Shown: positions 24,991-38,500 of the stretch, piece by piece | How positions within the stretch are numbered: position 1 is the first letter of the stretch | Layout of the letters: each line of letters begins with the position of its first letter | DNA from: Allium sativum | Lineage: Eukaryota > Streptophyta > Magnoliopsida > Asparagales > Amaryllidaceae | DNA length: 64,000 nucleotides | Assembly (NCBI GenBank): GCA_030737875.1 | Contig: CM060909.1 | Span: forward strand, 30,711,659-30,775,658 | Direction of reading: 5' to 3' | Notes under the pieces: generated by a model | Seen by the model: only the letters and a program-made list of their open reading frames with translations | Database searches by the model: none | What the model was told of the DNA's origin: nothing | Position numbers and translations under genes: made by a program

Positions 24991-26441
24991 TAAAAATGTA
25001 TTCTTATTATGTTAACTTGTTTTCCCCTTCTTTTTTTAAAAAAAAAACGTGAACATTTTCATTATTGACTGCATTTACATTAACAAGAGGATTTTTAATG
25101 TAGACATGTTTTATTTTAAAACATGAAAATTTTCTCATATTCTTTATTTACATAAAAAAAAATGAACTTTTTTAATGTTAATCATGTTTCATTTTAAAAC
25201 AAAGGTACATTCTCATGTTTCCATTCACTACATTAAAAATGAGATTTTCAATGTAAACTAATTTTTAATTTTCAAACAATGTTCATTTTTCTATTTTCAT
25301 AGACGACATTAAAAATGAGATTTTTAATGTAACAAGTTTTATTTTCACTATATGATCCTTTTTCTTGTTTTCTAACATTACATTAAAAATGCGAATATGA
25401 TCATTTTTCTAATTTACTACTTTACATTAAAAATGAGATCTTTGATGTAATCATTTCTATTCTAAAAACATGAACATATTTTCTATATGTTCTATATTCA
25501 CTTTAAAAATGGTATTTTCAATGTAATTATGTTTTGTTTAAAATAATGAATTTTTTTCCTATATTCTATATTTATATTAAAGATGAACATTTTAATGATA
25601 AACATTTTTTATTTTATAACATGAACAACATCCTCATTCTCTATATTTACATTGAAAATGAACATTTTTCATTTCATTCTTCAATTACATTAAACATGTG
25701 ATCTTTTTACATTACAATAAAATGTAAATTTCTTCTATTCATGTATTTCATTAAAATGAGAAGTTTTATGTTAACATTTCTATATTTTTAAAATATGAAT
25801 ATTTTCATACCTTATATGTATTCAATAAAAATGTATTTTTTATTGTTTATTATTATTTTTATTTACTAATAATGAATATTTTCATAATGTATAAATAAAA
25901 ATATAATTTTCATTATTTACACATTTCTTTTCAAATGGTGAACATTTTCTTATAAAATAAAATTGTGATTTTTATTGTCAATATATCTCTATCTTCAGTC
26001 GATGATCATTTTTATAATTTATACATTCATAGTAAAAATGTGGTTTTCTAATATTCAAACAATTTTCATTTCAGATATGAATATTTTCTAACACATGAAT
26101 ATTTCTGAAAATTTCAGCAGCATAACGGCAGGGTAATTAAAATCAGCATTGTCCCGATGTACGGCTCCTCGCTCTACCTTAAAGCCTCGCAGCTTTTGAC
26201 AAGGGGGATTTCAATAATCTATTTCGTACGCAAACGAATTTTTACAATATTAATCAATTTCTGTTTCTTTTTCTTTTTCAACCACAAACAAACACCAAAA
26301 TTCAACAAATCACATATCACAAATCAATCAAGTCTTCCATGGTGTGTGGACGACGGGTGTCGGAAGTTTCTAAACTCCGTCTGCATCCTAATATAATTTA
26401 TTTATTTTATTTATGAATTCAGATATCTCACGTGGATTTGA

Positions 26442-27410
26442 TGTAACGATCCGAGTTTTGCCCGACCCGATCGACCAAGACCGTTCAAAACTCGAATACG
26501 TTAACTTTGGGAATACAACACATCAGAACAAATAACAACAGACTTTTATAAACATTATAATAATGTTACATCAGAGTACAGAATATATCAGAGTACATTG
26601 ATAAATAATACAGCGGAAGATTTATTTACAACAAAACTAATACAATGCAGCGAAATAATTAATTTAATCACAGCGGAAGACCATCAATGCTCTGGACAGA
26701 GCTCTAAGCTTTGATCCAGAATCCTGCTCAATATCTGCAAAATAAGATACTCGACTACCCGTGTGGAAAAGAGGGCACCCAAGTTTGTAAAGTGAAACAA
26801 ACTACAGGTCAGTCATGGGACTGGTGTGAGAAATCTTTACTTAACTTATCTAATAAGTAGGCTAATCACAGGACCACGCCGCTAAAGCGGAACGGGTTTA
26901 CTCCATTGGATTGCTAGTGCATAAATTTAAATAAAGTAAATCGTTAAAACAACGCAATGCTTTTTAGGAAAATGAAACCATTATAAGACTCAGGTCCCAT
27001 CGCACAATGCAACGCAAGCCGGAGGGTAGAGTTTTACCTTATAATGGTCAAAAATGCTTGATACGATAAAAACGGATTTGATATTATTATTAGTGTATAT
27101 ATGTTTTAAAAACATTTCAATCATAATGTATTAATCATAGACGGCACAGCTACCATATACTATGTCGCCGTACTAGTTCTACAATCACAACCGCATGATG
27201 TCATATTGGAAATTGAGTTTCCATCAAGAGTCAAGGCTAGGAACGATCTCCTGACCGATTCGAAACACTCTAGCAATGTCTTAGGATTCAGACGCGGGCA
27301 AACTCTTGGATCCTGCAGGGCCCGTCCCCCAATAGTGCAATGGGTTGGATTAGATATACCTGAACACATGCTTCCCAATCCTATTGGACCTATAAATTGG
27401 CCATTGCGGC
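26442..27410 (-). mobile_element. Giant LTR F, first segment
   Basis: It starts TGTAACGATCCGAG inside D and resembles A (shared GTTAACTTTGGGAATACAA). HP1 (26756-26776), HP2 (26879-26890) and HP3 (26978-27047) are present. Element J interrupts it at 27410; it continues at 60006. Confidence 0.8.
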
Positions 27411-28405
27411 TGATCGACGCTAGTCTATGAATCAGAAAAGCGCGACATTTAAATTAAATTCTGCAAGCATACAGGTGTGTAGCATACAGGTCGAACACAG
27501 GGAGGTGAATTAAATCAAATTATTTATTTAATCTCTTGGGCGAGTTAGACAATACTTTGGAGGTTGATATTGAAAATAAAACAAAACAAAATTAAAATTG
27601 TAATTTGATTCAGAACAGATCTAACTGAACCGACGATCAAATCACAATTTCAATGGAAAAGCAATGAAACTATGAATCAGATTCAAATCTAATCAAATCC
27701 AATTTAACCTATGAACGCAATTAAAATATAGAAAATAAAAGTGCAGAATATAAATAACAACAGGAAATAAAATTAGGATTACCGCTGAATCTAATCAGAC
27801 GGTCAATCACTAATGAAAAGAAATGCAAAATACAAATAGTGTTCTACCGAATCTAATCGTGTAGACAACACTAATTGCTAAGAAATAGAAAATTGCATAA
27901 AATAAAAAGAAAACTGAGTTTTATTAATGAAGAAGAGAATAGAATGAGATATATGATAGGATGGTGGCTACAATGATATTACAAGGGTATATATAGGGTA
28001 GATAGCCAAACCCTAACCCTAACCCTAATGATAACTGGGCCTGGTCATTACATCACTAATTAGTTTACAATGAGAAACATAAATGGGCCTTAGATAAATA
28101 AAGCAAATTTGGGCCTTTGCTCTTTTCCTCTTGCTTCATTGACACTTCTTCATTGATTTGTGATGTGCAAAGCCTTTTTATCAATCCTTTTCTTGTCCAA
28201 CAGCAACTAGATGTGAGATCTTCATCTACAATTCTTCAAGATGTAAATATATATCAATTTCATCTCTATTTCTCTACTTTTCTGGTTGCATGCGGGCTGG
28301 GTTGGAATATCTGTAAAAGTAACAAAATAATACCCAAGTAGTATTTATTTATATACAAAAGATAAGATATAAGAGCATAAAAATAACACATTTCTATGTC
28401 AATCA
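27411..28405 (-). mobile_element. 3' LTR of element J
   Basis: 995 bp. It differs from the copy at 59014-60000 by scattered single bases and a short indel near 27790-27800. A TATA box (27988-27995) is followed on the plus strand by three telomere-like CCCTAA units (28008-28028). No coding capacity is seen. Confidence 0.88.
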
Positions 28406-28420
28406 AATACCCCCACACTT
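28406..28420 (-). other. Polypurine tract of element J
   Basis: The minus strand reads AAGTGTGGGGGTATT right before the LTR start TGATTGACATAG. Confidence 0.8.
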
Positions 28421-29703
28421 ATCTTTTACTCGTCCTCGAGTAAAAAGAAAATGATAAACTAACTAGATAGGCCGCACTTTCGTAGGAAACACGATTGCAT
28501 TGAGCGTATGCAACAAGCCGTTAAACCTCTAGGTGTCCCTAGTAGGACGAGTGGTGTCTCGTGAGGGTTTTCAGCAGATACTACCCACAAAATCCAAATG
28601 CAGTATGATATGGTTCTAATGAACTACATGAATGCAATGGACATATGCAAATAAAAACGAAAAATGAAAACACGACTTGTTTCAGGAAAGTGCTACAACA
28701 AATTAAGTTAACAATTTCTAGTCAGTTGATTGTACTTTAAATACCTCAACTTGTCACAAATTTTCAATATAAATCAAGTTTTCAAATGTTAAATTCCAGT
28801 TTGGCCAGTTAGTTCGGTCGATGACATAGTGCAGCCATGAAATAAATTCTTAGTTTTCTTGGCACAGTTTGCAAAGTGGTATTCTAATTTTCTCATGTAT
28901 GGCTAGTCAAATCAATAAGGTCAAGAAGTGTTTGGGTATCATCGCTTATTCTTTATTCTATAAAATTTTAAGATTTATGATTAAGTACATACAACTAACT
29001 AAAAAGACCAAGGTTTACCACCCATGCACTGCCTCGCGGACTAACGGAGAGTGGGTAAAGAGCTTGGCGGATTGTGCAGGCCGACTTTGACTTTGTCAAC
29101 AACGTGTCGGTAATCCTTAGGTGTCCAATCTCATAAAATGAGACCAAGATATTCCAACGCTGACTTTGTCAACAACGTGTCGGATAGAGCTTGGCGGGTT
29201 TGCACACCAACGCTAGATATACAAGCAATGTTGGATACCCTTGGATTACTATTATTATTATTGAAAAATTTAAGCACAAAAGAGAGTTACGCGAATTCAA
29301 CTTAACACAACTTAGTTTTAAAGATTCGAAAAGCCAATATAAGTATTTTAAGTCCTCCACTTATTTAAACAAAGTCTACAATATAGAATAGATTTCATGG
29401 CCATCACCTAAGAATCTCCCTATGTACCTGATACACTATTATCCCTCAAAATTAAACTTTTCATTATATTTCTTATTCGATCTAAGTTGAGAGAAAAAAT
29501 ACTATCAACTGACTAATAATTGTTAACTTATTTTGTTGTATCAATTGAAAATGAGTCGTGTTTCAAAAAAAAAAATATGGTATGTTACTACAATCTAAAA
29601 TGTATGATGGTCCTACTTAAATGGCTGAAAATAAAAATAAATAAAAACAAAGAAAAATGAAAATGGATGAAATGCAGACTCCCCCCCCCCCCACACACTT
29701 GAA
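28421..29703 (-). other. 3' noncoding region of element J
   Basis: No convincing frame. A segment TGACTTTGTCAACAACGTG occurs twice, near 29086 and 29161. A C-rich run (about 29682-29695) lies close to the end of the split ORF. Confidence 0.55.
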
Positions 29704-29910
29704 CTAAACAGTGTCCACACTGTAACGTTTCCTAAATTTGAAAGATCGTACCCAAAGATGTATTAAATGTAAAATGACTTGTAAAATGAAATGCAATCTA
29801 ACTATATGTAAGAATGGATCATATGTACAATGATATATGTGTTTACGGTGCATGCGATGCAAAGAGTTCCACCAACTTTTTCCCCCACACTTGGTTCTAG
29901 CCCTATGAGT
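29704..29910 (-). CDS. C-terminal part of the split N/F-rich ORF of J
   Basis: This 68-codon frame ends with a stop at 29704-29706. It is exactly in phase with the frame at 45231-46526 once H and one CCCAT copy are removed. It begins THRARTKCGG and is basic and Trp/His-rich. It is not a separate gene; it is the tail of that ORF cut off by H. The function is unknown. Confidence 0.55.
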   Translation of the reverse strand, partial: THRARTKCGGKSWWNSLHRMHRKHIYHCTYDPFLHIVRLHFILQVILHLIHLWVRSFKFRKRYSVDTV

Positions 29911-29915
29911 CCCAT

Positions 29916-32900
29916 TGTGACGATCCCAAAACCCCATGACACGGTGTTAAGGATAATCATTGGAATATAACACATTAATCATCATTAGCAGATCACAGAT
30001 AATAGCATAAACAGAAAATAGAATAATTTACATTCATATGACAGCGGAATCATATAGATATCATCACATCAGAGAAGCACAATACATGATACAACTTAGT
30101 GCATAATGATACATAATCAGTCACCATCGCCTGAGGCGGAATCATACATAAAGAGTACACAAAAGGAATATCAGTCTACATCGCCAATGGCGGAATCATA
30201 ATATAGATACAATAATGGCGGAGAAAATCCAAGTCAGCACGGTGTAGTCAAGCCTCGCCATGAGCCAAAAGGTGCGTCCGAAACCTGTAACTAGGCTGCC
30301 CGTGTGAAAATGAGGGCACCCGAGTTTGCAAGGTGAAACAAACTACGAGTTAGTCATGGGACTGGTATGAGAAATCTACTCAACTTATTAACAACAATAA
30401 TAAGGCAAATCAAAGGACCACGCCACTTTCGCGGAACGGGTTTACTCCAATGAGTGCTAGTGCATGAAATAAAGTAAATGATTAAATCATCGCAATGCTT
30501 TTTATAAAATGAAGCCATTATAAGACTCAGTACCATCACACAATGCAACGCAAGCCGGAGGATAGAGTTTTCCCTTATAATGGCCAAAGATGCTTCATAC
30601 GAATAAAACAAAAGTGTTTGATATTATTACTAGTGCGTATATGTTTCAAAAGAAATTTCAATCATAAATATCAATCCTAGACGGCATGGGTACCATATAT
30701 CATGTCGCCATACTAGTAATACAACCACATCCGCATATATCGTATTGGAAATTGGATTCCTTCATGAGTCGAGGCAAGGGGCAAGCTCCTCTCCGTTCGA
30801 GACACTCTAGCAAATGTCCCAGGACCCCACTATGATCCTTGGAATCGGCTGGGCCGGTCCTCTCTTACTTTTGAGGATTGGCAATTCCTGAACACACGTT
30901 TCCCGGTCCTTACAGACCTATAATCGAGGAGCCTCGCATTCCAACAACCACACAGGTGAAAAGTATATATAATGTCAGGGCTGGTAGGTCACTGACACCA
31001 CCATAGCTAGAAAGAAACGTCGTGCTCTCCCAGTGGTCCGTCTCCCGTTTTTGACTCATACCGGGGTGTGAGGCTCGCGAATTCACGTTATACACAAAGC
31101 TACGTCACACAGACCATGCTTTGATCATCACCCACAAGACTTTGCTTTGCAACAGAAGCCTTGATCATATGCCACTCAGGCGTGCCACACAGGCAATCCA
31201 CTCCATGCGACTGATTTTTGTCAATACATAACCTCTGAGCTCGTACGTCTCAGAGAAGGGCGTTAAGCAAGAGAATAAATTCTCCGCTGCCAAACAGATA
31301 TATATTTAACAGAGATCATTCAACACAGAACAAAATCCAATGTCAGACACACAGTCCATTTACAAGTCCGTTCTGGGTCTGAACGAAACCGGAGGCACCA
31401 ATTCCTCGCATATCCGTACAATCAACAGTATGTTTGGACGGCTACTACTTCAATTCCTTCATGGTAGCTACTCCAGTCACGAGTATCAGTAGCGCCCATC
31501 CATCCAATGTGGAGATCGTCGGTCTTCAGCCGTCTTCGACTCTTCGACTTCTCAACGTCGATCGATTATTTGAAATGAGATAAACTCGGCCTTTTCAAAT
31601 AACCCACGTATATTTAGATTTTCAAATCAATTAATCACATGGTTGGACTATTCAACATTCACATTTAAGTTATTTAGTTATAATTTTCATGTCAGATACA
31701 TTCAACCATCACATATCAAGCAAACACAACAAAAATTGTTTATTTCCACTCTATATCGTCTATAGTACTTTATAACAATATATCGCCATTTTTATTTAAT
31801 TTAAAACGGCCATATTTAATTAAACGACGTTTCGGGTCGTGTCGATGCACTGGCGCTGCTTTCCACTAATTTTGTTTTACACATATCTGAAAATCTAACC
31901 GTTGGATCCTCACAAATTTTACATCATTAGGAAGGCCATTTCAAAACGAATCCAATGGTTTCAGTTTTGGGAAAATCCGACGGTTGGATCTTCCACACTA
32001 GCCATTTGAAGTTATGATTTCAATTTACGAACTGCAGCGTCGTTATTCGATTTAATTTAATTATATTTATATTTTTATATATATAAATATAATCGTTTCT
32101 GACGCTGTTTTTCTTCAGTTTTGAATTAAACATTCCAGACAATCCAACCGTCGGATCTTCACAAAGTTGGTGCCGTTGGAAAGATATTTCCAAGGCGAAC
32201 CCAACGGTTGCGGTTTCGGGAAAATCCAATTATCGGATTTCCCGTATTAGTCGTTTGAAATTACGGTTTCAAAACACGAACTGCACGGCCACGTTTCGTT
32301 TTAATTTCATTTATATTTATATATTTATATAAATATAGTTCATTCAAAAATTCCTATATCATTTCCACTTCAATTATTTCACTAACGCCTTTAAATTTCG
32401 GAAAATTTCGCCATAACCTCCTTTGTACGGGAGGGTCTGGGAAAATTCCCAAATAGCCACACGGGCGTCTCATATCAAAAGAAAAAGAAAAAGCCAAGCG
32501 GCTAGCCAACAGGCTCATAAAATCATCACCCAAACAAAGCGGTAAATGTGTACCTATTTGTCGGGCACAAAATTTTATTTCTCTTCTCTAGCCCCTTTTC
32601 TTTAACCTGTTCAATAGATATGCATGTACATATATACAATTTCTAACATTTATCATTTTGCATTCAATTTCATATTTGATTTGCTTTGGTTTAAAAACAC
32701 CATTCATTCTAATGTTGCATGCATAGGCTAAAATCATATCATTAGCTAGTTAATGTATATTTCAACTCATGCACGTTTATTTGAACAAGTGGCTATTTTT
32801 AACACTTCACATTTCAAAGATGATAATTTTGGCGAACTAAAATAGATTTCAACACATGACTATTTTATTTAGTTCCTATGCATGTTAAAAATAATATTTC

Positions 32901-35267
32901 TTTCACAAATATTTACTTCAACCTCCGCATATCTTTAGCATATCACACATATGATAAAAATGATATTTTTATCACTTAACATAGTTATTCGACAAATAGA
33001 TGTTTCAACACTTCATAGTATCAATAAAAATGTAATTTTTATTGTTCGAACTTTTTATTCAACACATGAACTTTTCCACTACACACACTTCTCAACAAAT
33101 GAGTATCTCCACACATGGACATTTTATTTATGTTGTTCATATTAGAAAGATGGGATTTTTATTGTTGAAACTAGTTATATAAGGCGAATATTTTTCATAC
33201 TTCATATATATATAAAAATGTGATTTTTATTGTTAAAACACTTCATTCATTCACAAATGAATCTAATTTTCACACAACACTTTTCAACACTCAAATATTA
33301 CCACACATGGATATATTTTCAACATATGGCTTTAATTTCTACGCATGAAAATTATTTCAACATATGAAAATAATTCTAACACACAAAGATTATTCAAAAT
33401 TTCGGCAGCATAACGGCAGGGTAGTTAAAACCGGCACTGTCCCTAGTACGGCTCCTCGCTCTACCTTAAAACCTCGCGGTTTTTGACAATGGGGATTCAT
33501 GCATCTAATTCGCACGCAGGCGGCATGTTTATTTTTATTTCCACAAATATTTCCAATTCATTTCAATCACCAATGGGTATTTTTCAACCACAACCACACA
33601 ATATCAAACACAAACAATTATTCAACCATTCGTATTTTTCATCCAATATTTCACACCAAATCACAACAATAAATATCGTCCATGGTTTGTGGACGAGGGG
33701 AGTATATATATATATATATATAATATATTTGCTATATTTCACTAGCATTTCAACACAAATGTCAATTATTTAATGCATGTAAAATTCATACTTCACTTAT
33801 ATAGCTTACACTACACATGTACATGAGATATACAACACGTATGTAATTTATATTTCGCTTATATAAATTATACACGGCATTTTCCATTCAATTTCACGTT
33901 AATTTAGATTTCTCACATTGGTTTTCGGAGCACTAAAAATCGATACGATGTCAGAAAAATCCGCGGCTTCTTCTATTGGGTAGAGAGCTTCCTTGCGGTC
34001 CCGATGTTTCCTGTTTCATCGAATTTCGTCAACACACCAAAAAGATATGATTTTTCAAAGTGTAAAGTTCAAAGAAAAACTCACTTTCACGAAGCTTCAA
34101 AACTAGGTTTACAGTTTTCGCGAAATCAGTGGCTCGTGGGGACGATCGGGGGTGCTGACGTGGAAGAGGGAAGAGAGGGCTTCAAGTCGGTGGTAGTTTG
34201 GTGGCGTTCGGTGGTCGATGGCGTTCAGGGCGGCGGCGGGAAGTGCTCGACTTCCTGGCTTCGATACGGGCGGAGGAGGCGACTGTGGCGACGGCGGTGG
34301 GGTCGGATTTGAAGAGGAGGAGGAGGCGCGTCGAGGTAGGGGGTGGCGCAGGCGGAAATCGCCTGTGGCGGCGGCGATTTGAGGGAGAAGGTAGGGAGCG
34401 GTTTCGCCGTTGATCGGGGGGGGGGGGTTTTAAATTTATGAAAGGAAAATTCTGATTGGCCAAGGATTATATTAATTTTTTTAAATAGTGTTTTCTCAAA
34501 CGAACTCCTTTTTAAACCCAACGACTGTCGCCCCTAGCTAAATACCCCCATTCCGGACACAATGGGATATGTTTCGTAGGCCAATTCGACAGTTACAGTT
34601 AGTTATTTTTCAAATTAAAGTATAAAACATTTAATTTTTAACTCTGAACGCACATTTCAATTTGCCAGGGCCACAAACTGATTCGAAAAATTCCAGAAAA
34701 ATAAATCTAGCTATGTTTTGATGCTACGGTCCCAACAAAACTAGTTTCGTCGAATTCCGAGGTCGTTTGAAAAATGGTCATTTTCTGGTCGATCCAATTT
34801 AACAGAAATCGACCAAACACATTTCCTTTTGCCACGCTCACATACTAGCTTCAAAAATTATGAAATTTGAAACCAAGCAATAGTTTGACATCCCGAACCC
34901 AACAAAAGTGGTTTCGTCGAATTCCGAGGTCGTATGCAAAATATCAATTTTTCAGGGCTATATATTCTATATACCGACTCTTCTGAAAATTCATTCGGCC
35001 ATAACTTTTAATTCCCGTTATGAAACTTTTATTTTTCAGATTCGTTAGAAAGGTATTGACTAACAGATTTAAATATTTTTGGTTTCGCTAAAATCCGTTA
35101 TATTTTCCACCCTGCATAGTCGGTCAAAGTTTGAATTCAAATTTCCAAACTGACTCACTATTCCTAATTCACTATTTTATTGAAATATTCTATTTCAATT
35201 GTTCAAATTCCTTTGAAATCACCAATTTAAAATTTTTAAATTGGCTCATATTTTCCGGGTTATTACA
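29916..35267 (-). mobile_element. 3' LTR of element H
   Basis: It starts TGTGACGATCCC and ends GGGTTATTACA. It contains HP1 (30297-30318), HP2 (30423-30434), HP3 (30514-30584) and HP4 (31566-31602). The AACCGTTGGAT block is tandemly duplicated (about 31830-32070 and 32095-32330). An AT-rich body, the CAGCATAACGGCAGGGTA block (33406) and a GC-rich block (34130-34430) follow. Differences from the 5' copy are scattered bases and small indels. Confidence 0.92.
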
Positions 35268-35280
35268 ATCTCCCCCACTT
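35268..35280 (-). other. Polypurine tract of element H
   Basis: The minus strand reads AAGTGGGGGAGAT immediately upstream of the 3' LTR. Confidence 0.88.
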
Positions 35281-35368
35281 AAAACTTTTCGTCCTCGAAA
35301 AGGAAACAATAGTAAAGCAGGAAATAAAATGTAAATGCGAAGTATTGTAAAGGTACCTTGCACCGGAG

Positions 35369-35527
35369 TTAGTCAGAGATATCCACTCTGCATTTGGGGT
35401 AAGCTTGCTTAATGCTTTCCTCAGTTTCCCAAGTACAGTCTCTAGGATCACTACTCCACTGCACTTTAACTAAATGAACCTTTTTGCTTCTGAGTTCTCT
35501 AGTTTCTTTGCCAACAACCTTTAATGG
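35369..35527 (-). pseudogene. Chromodomain tail of H Gag-Pol, cut off by a TAG codon
   Basis: Directly after the TAG at 35528-35530 the same frame stays open for 52 codons to a TAA at 35369-35371. It encodes a chromodomain core with VKVQW and CTWETEE, as in the intact homologue of element I. The nonsense codon is the only visible lesion in the whole Gag-Pol, so the loss is recent. Readthrough is possible but undemonstrated. Confidence 0.8.
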
Positions 35528-38500
35528 CTATCTTCTGAGTGATAATTCTGGAGTTATGTCCACATCCCGTTGCGCTGCTTCTTCTACAACAAGATCTAGA
35601 TCATGCACATGTCTTCTAAGTTGAGATACGTGAAATACATTGTGCACTCCAGGCAACCAATCTGGTAATTGAACCATATAAGCAAGAGTTCCAATTCGTT
35701 CAAGTATAGGAAAGGGACCAATAAATCTCGGTGCCAACTTCCCAGTCTTGCCAAATCTGATTACTCCTCTCATCGGAGAAACCTTCAAATAAACATAATC
35801 ACCAACAGTAAATGTCAAATCTCTCCTTCTAGAGTCTGCATAACTTTTCTGTCCGCTTTGGGCGGTTTTCAAACGCTTCTTGATGAAGTCCACTTTATCG
35901 GATGCTTCTCTAATCATATCGGGTCCTAGTACAAATCTGTTGCCAGGTTCTACCCAACATGCTGGAGATCTGCAGGGTCTACCATATAATGCTTCAAATG
36001 GCGACATTCTCAAACTTGCTTGATAGCTATTGTTATATGAGAACTCTGCCAAATGCAAATGATCTTCCCACGACCCACCAAAATCCATTATACAAGCCCG
36101 CAATAAATCTTCTAGAATTCTATTCACCCGCTCAGTTTGGCCATTTGTTTGTGGGTGATAAGCGGTGCTCATATTCAGTTTCGTTCCCAATTCTGTCTGG
36201 AAAGCCTCCCAGAATTTGCTAGTAAATAGGGGATCTCTATCACTGACTATGCTGATGGGAATTCCATGCAGCTTAACAATTTCTCTGAGATATATCTGAG
36301 CTAGACTTTGAGCAGTTCTATTGGATCTGACAGGTATAAAATGGGCAGTCTTCGTGAAGCGATCTACGATTACCCAAATGCTGTCATTACCTTTTTTTGT
36401 TCGCGGCAAACCATCTATGAAATCCATGGAAATTTGTTCCCATTTCCAACCTGGGACTTCCAACGGTTGCAACAGTCCAGCTAGCTTCTGCTGGTCACTC
36501 TTGACCAATTGACAAGTAGGGCATCTGCTAACATACAAGGAAATATCTCTTTTCATTGCCTTCCACCAGAAAGTGCGTTTGATATCGTTGTACATTTTAC
36601 TCACACCTGGGTGGATGCAAAATTTGGATTTATGGCATTCATCCAGCACTTCTCTTTTGAGCTCAGGAAGGTTGGGAACACAAATTCTCCCATTCAGCCT
36701 CAGAACTCCTTCTTTATTTACTTTAAAGCTTGAGGGTTCTCCTTTCTGGATTCTTTCTTTGATCTTTTGAATGAAATAATCATTCTTCTGGAGAGCACAT
36801 ATCTTATCGATCAAGCTAGGTGTAATTATAAGATGGGCAACAATTGCGGTTTTTCTACTAAGTGCATCTGCTACAACGTTAGCCTTCCCCGGCGTATACA
36901 GGATATCAAGATCATATGCTGCAAGAAATTCTAGCCAACGCTGCTGTCTCAGATTCAGATCTTTCTGGGTACATAAATACTTCAACGATTGATGATCTGT
37001 GTACAGTATAAATTTCTCACCCAATAAATAATGCCTCCAGATTTTCAAGGCAAATACGATGGCTCGCAACTCAAGATCATTAGTCACATAATTCTTCTCA
37101 TGCGGTTTCAGTTGGCGGCTTGCATAAGCGACTACTTGGCCTCTCTGCATTAACACTGCACCAAGACCTCTAATAGAAGCATCTGTCCAAACCGTTAAAT
37201 CCTGATTGCCATCAATAATAGTTAACACTGGAGCGGTGGTTAGCTTCGATTTCAATTCCTGGAAAGCTTCTTCACAGTCGGAAGTCCACTTAAACTTCTC
37301 ATGTTTCTTTGTGAGATTCGTTAACGGACCGGATATCTTCGAAAAATCCTTAACGAACTTCCGATAATAACTAGCCAACCCTATAAAACTTCTAACTTCT
37401 GTGGGAGTAGTGGGTTGTTTCCAGTCTTGAATCGCTGTTATTTTGCTTGGGTCAATAGAAATTCCTTTCTCTGACACAACATGGCCAAGAAATTTGACTT
37501 CTTCTTGCCAGAAGACACATTTAGAGAATTTGGCTTTGAAGACGTTCTTCCTTAGAATCTCCAATACTTGTTCTAAGTGTTTTTCATGCTTGGGTTTTGA
37601 TTTGGAGTAGATTAAAATATCATCGATAAATACGAGGACAAATTTATTCAGAACTCCCCTGAACACTCTATTCATTAGATCGACAAAGTATGCTGGAGCG
37701 TTGCATAGGCCAAACGGCATAACTAACCATTCATAAAATATGTTTGGGCCTCTGAAAGCAGTCAAAGGAACACACTCTTCTGCTATTCTCAATTGATGAA
37801 AAGCTGTAGCTAGGTCCATTCGGGAAAATACTTTCGCCCCATTCAATTGGTCTAGCAAATCATCAATGCAGGGTAATGGATACTTATTTTTAAGCGTTTG
37901 TTTGTTGAGGTCTCGGTAATCAACACATAATCGAAGAGTACCGTCTGACTTCGGGACAAACACAACAGCTGCACCCCAATTAGAAAAACTAGGTCTGATT
38001 AGACCCTTCCACAATAGTTGACGAGTTTGATCGCTTAGTTCTTCTTTTTCTTTCGGAGTCATTCTGCGAATTGGAAGTACCACTGGTCTGGCATTGGGAA
38101 TTAGATCGATTCGGAATTCTATTTCTCTTTGCGGAGGTAAGTTTTCAACTTCTTCAAACACATCCGCATAGTTTCTAACAATCGGAATCTTTTCTATGGA
38201 AGTGGGGATAAGTTCTAATGCCGACCAAAATTCTTCTCTATTCGGATTCGAACCATGACAGGGAACCGTAATATATCCAAGCTTCGTTCGAATTTTAACG
38301 ATTCTTTCCGCACAATTCACTTCGGCTTCGTACTTCGTTAACCAATCTAGCCCGAGAATGATATCGAATTCGGGAAAATCCATAACGATTAAATCAAAAG
38401 GAAACTTGTATCGAGAAAAAGAAATAGGTACTTTACAATATGAACCGAGAGTAATAGGACCCCCTATCGGGTTATGAACTTCAACCGATTCTTTGAGCTT

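Larger units (their letters stand above)
22679..26441 (-). mobile_element. Giant LTR D, left part, interrupted by F
   Basis: It begins TGTGATGACCCC, closely like H (TGTGACGATCCC), and shares AAGGATAATCATTGG soon after. HP2 (CCGC/GCGG) and HP3 (23191-23260) are present. The CTCTGAG hairpin block seen in H is deleted near 23925. The body has a GT microsatellite (24617-24660) and 38-bp hairpin repeats. Near 26115 is the conserved CAGCATAACGGCAGGGTA block, which in H sits 1.9 kb before the LTR end, so D is cut short by F. Confidence 0.75.

Noticed and set aside
28008..28028. Chromosome end or interstitial telomere
   Set aside because: Only three units, and the same motif is in the other J LTR at the same position, so it belongs to the LTR.
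29682..29695. C-run as polypurine tract of J
   Set aside because: It is 1.3 kb from the LTR; a proper tract directly adjoins the LTR at 28406-28420.
34004..34463. Arg/Gly- and Pro-rich frames on both strands, also at 43968-44404
   Set aside because: Both strands are open because of GGC/GCC-type triplets; the block is a GC-rich part of the LTR and no domain is seen.
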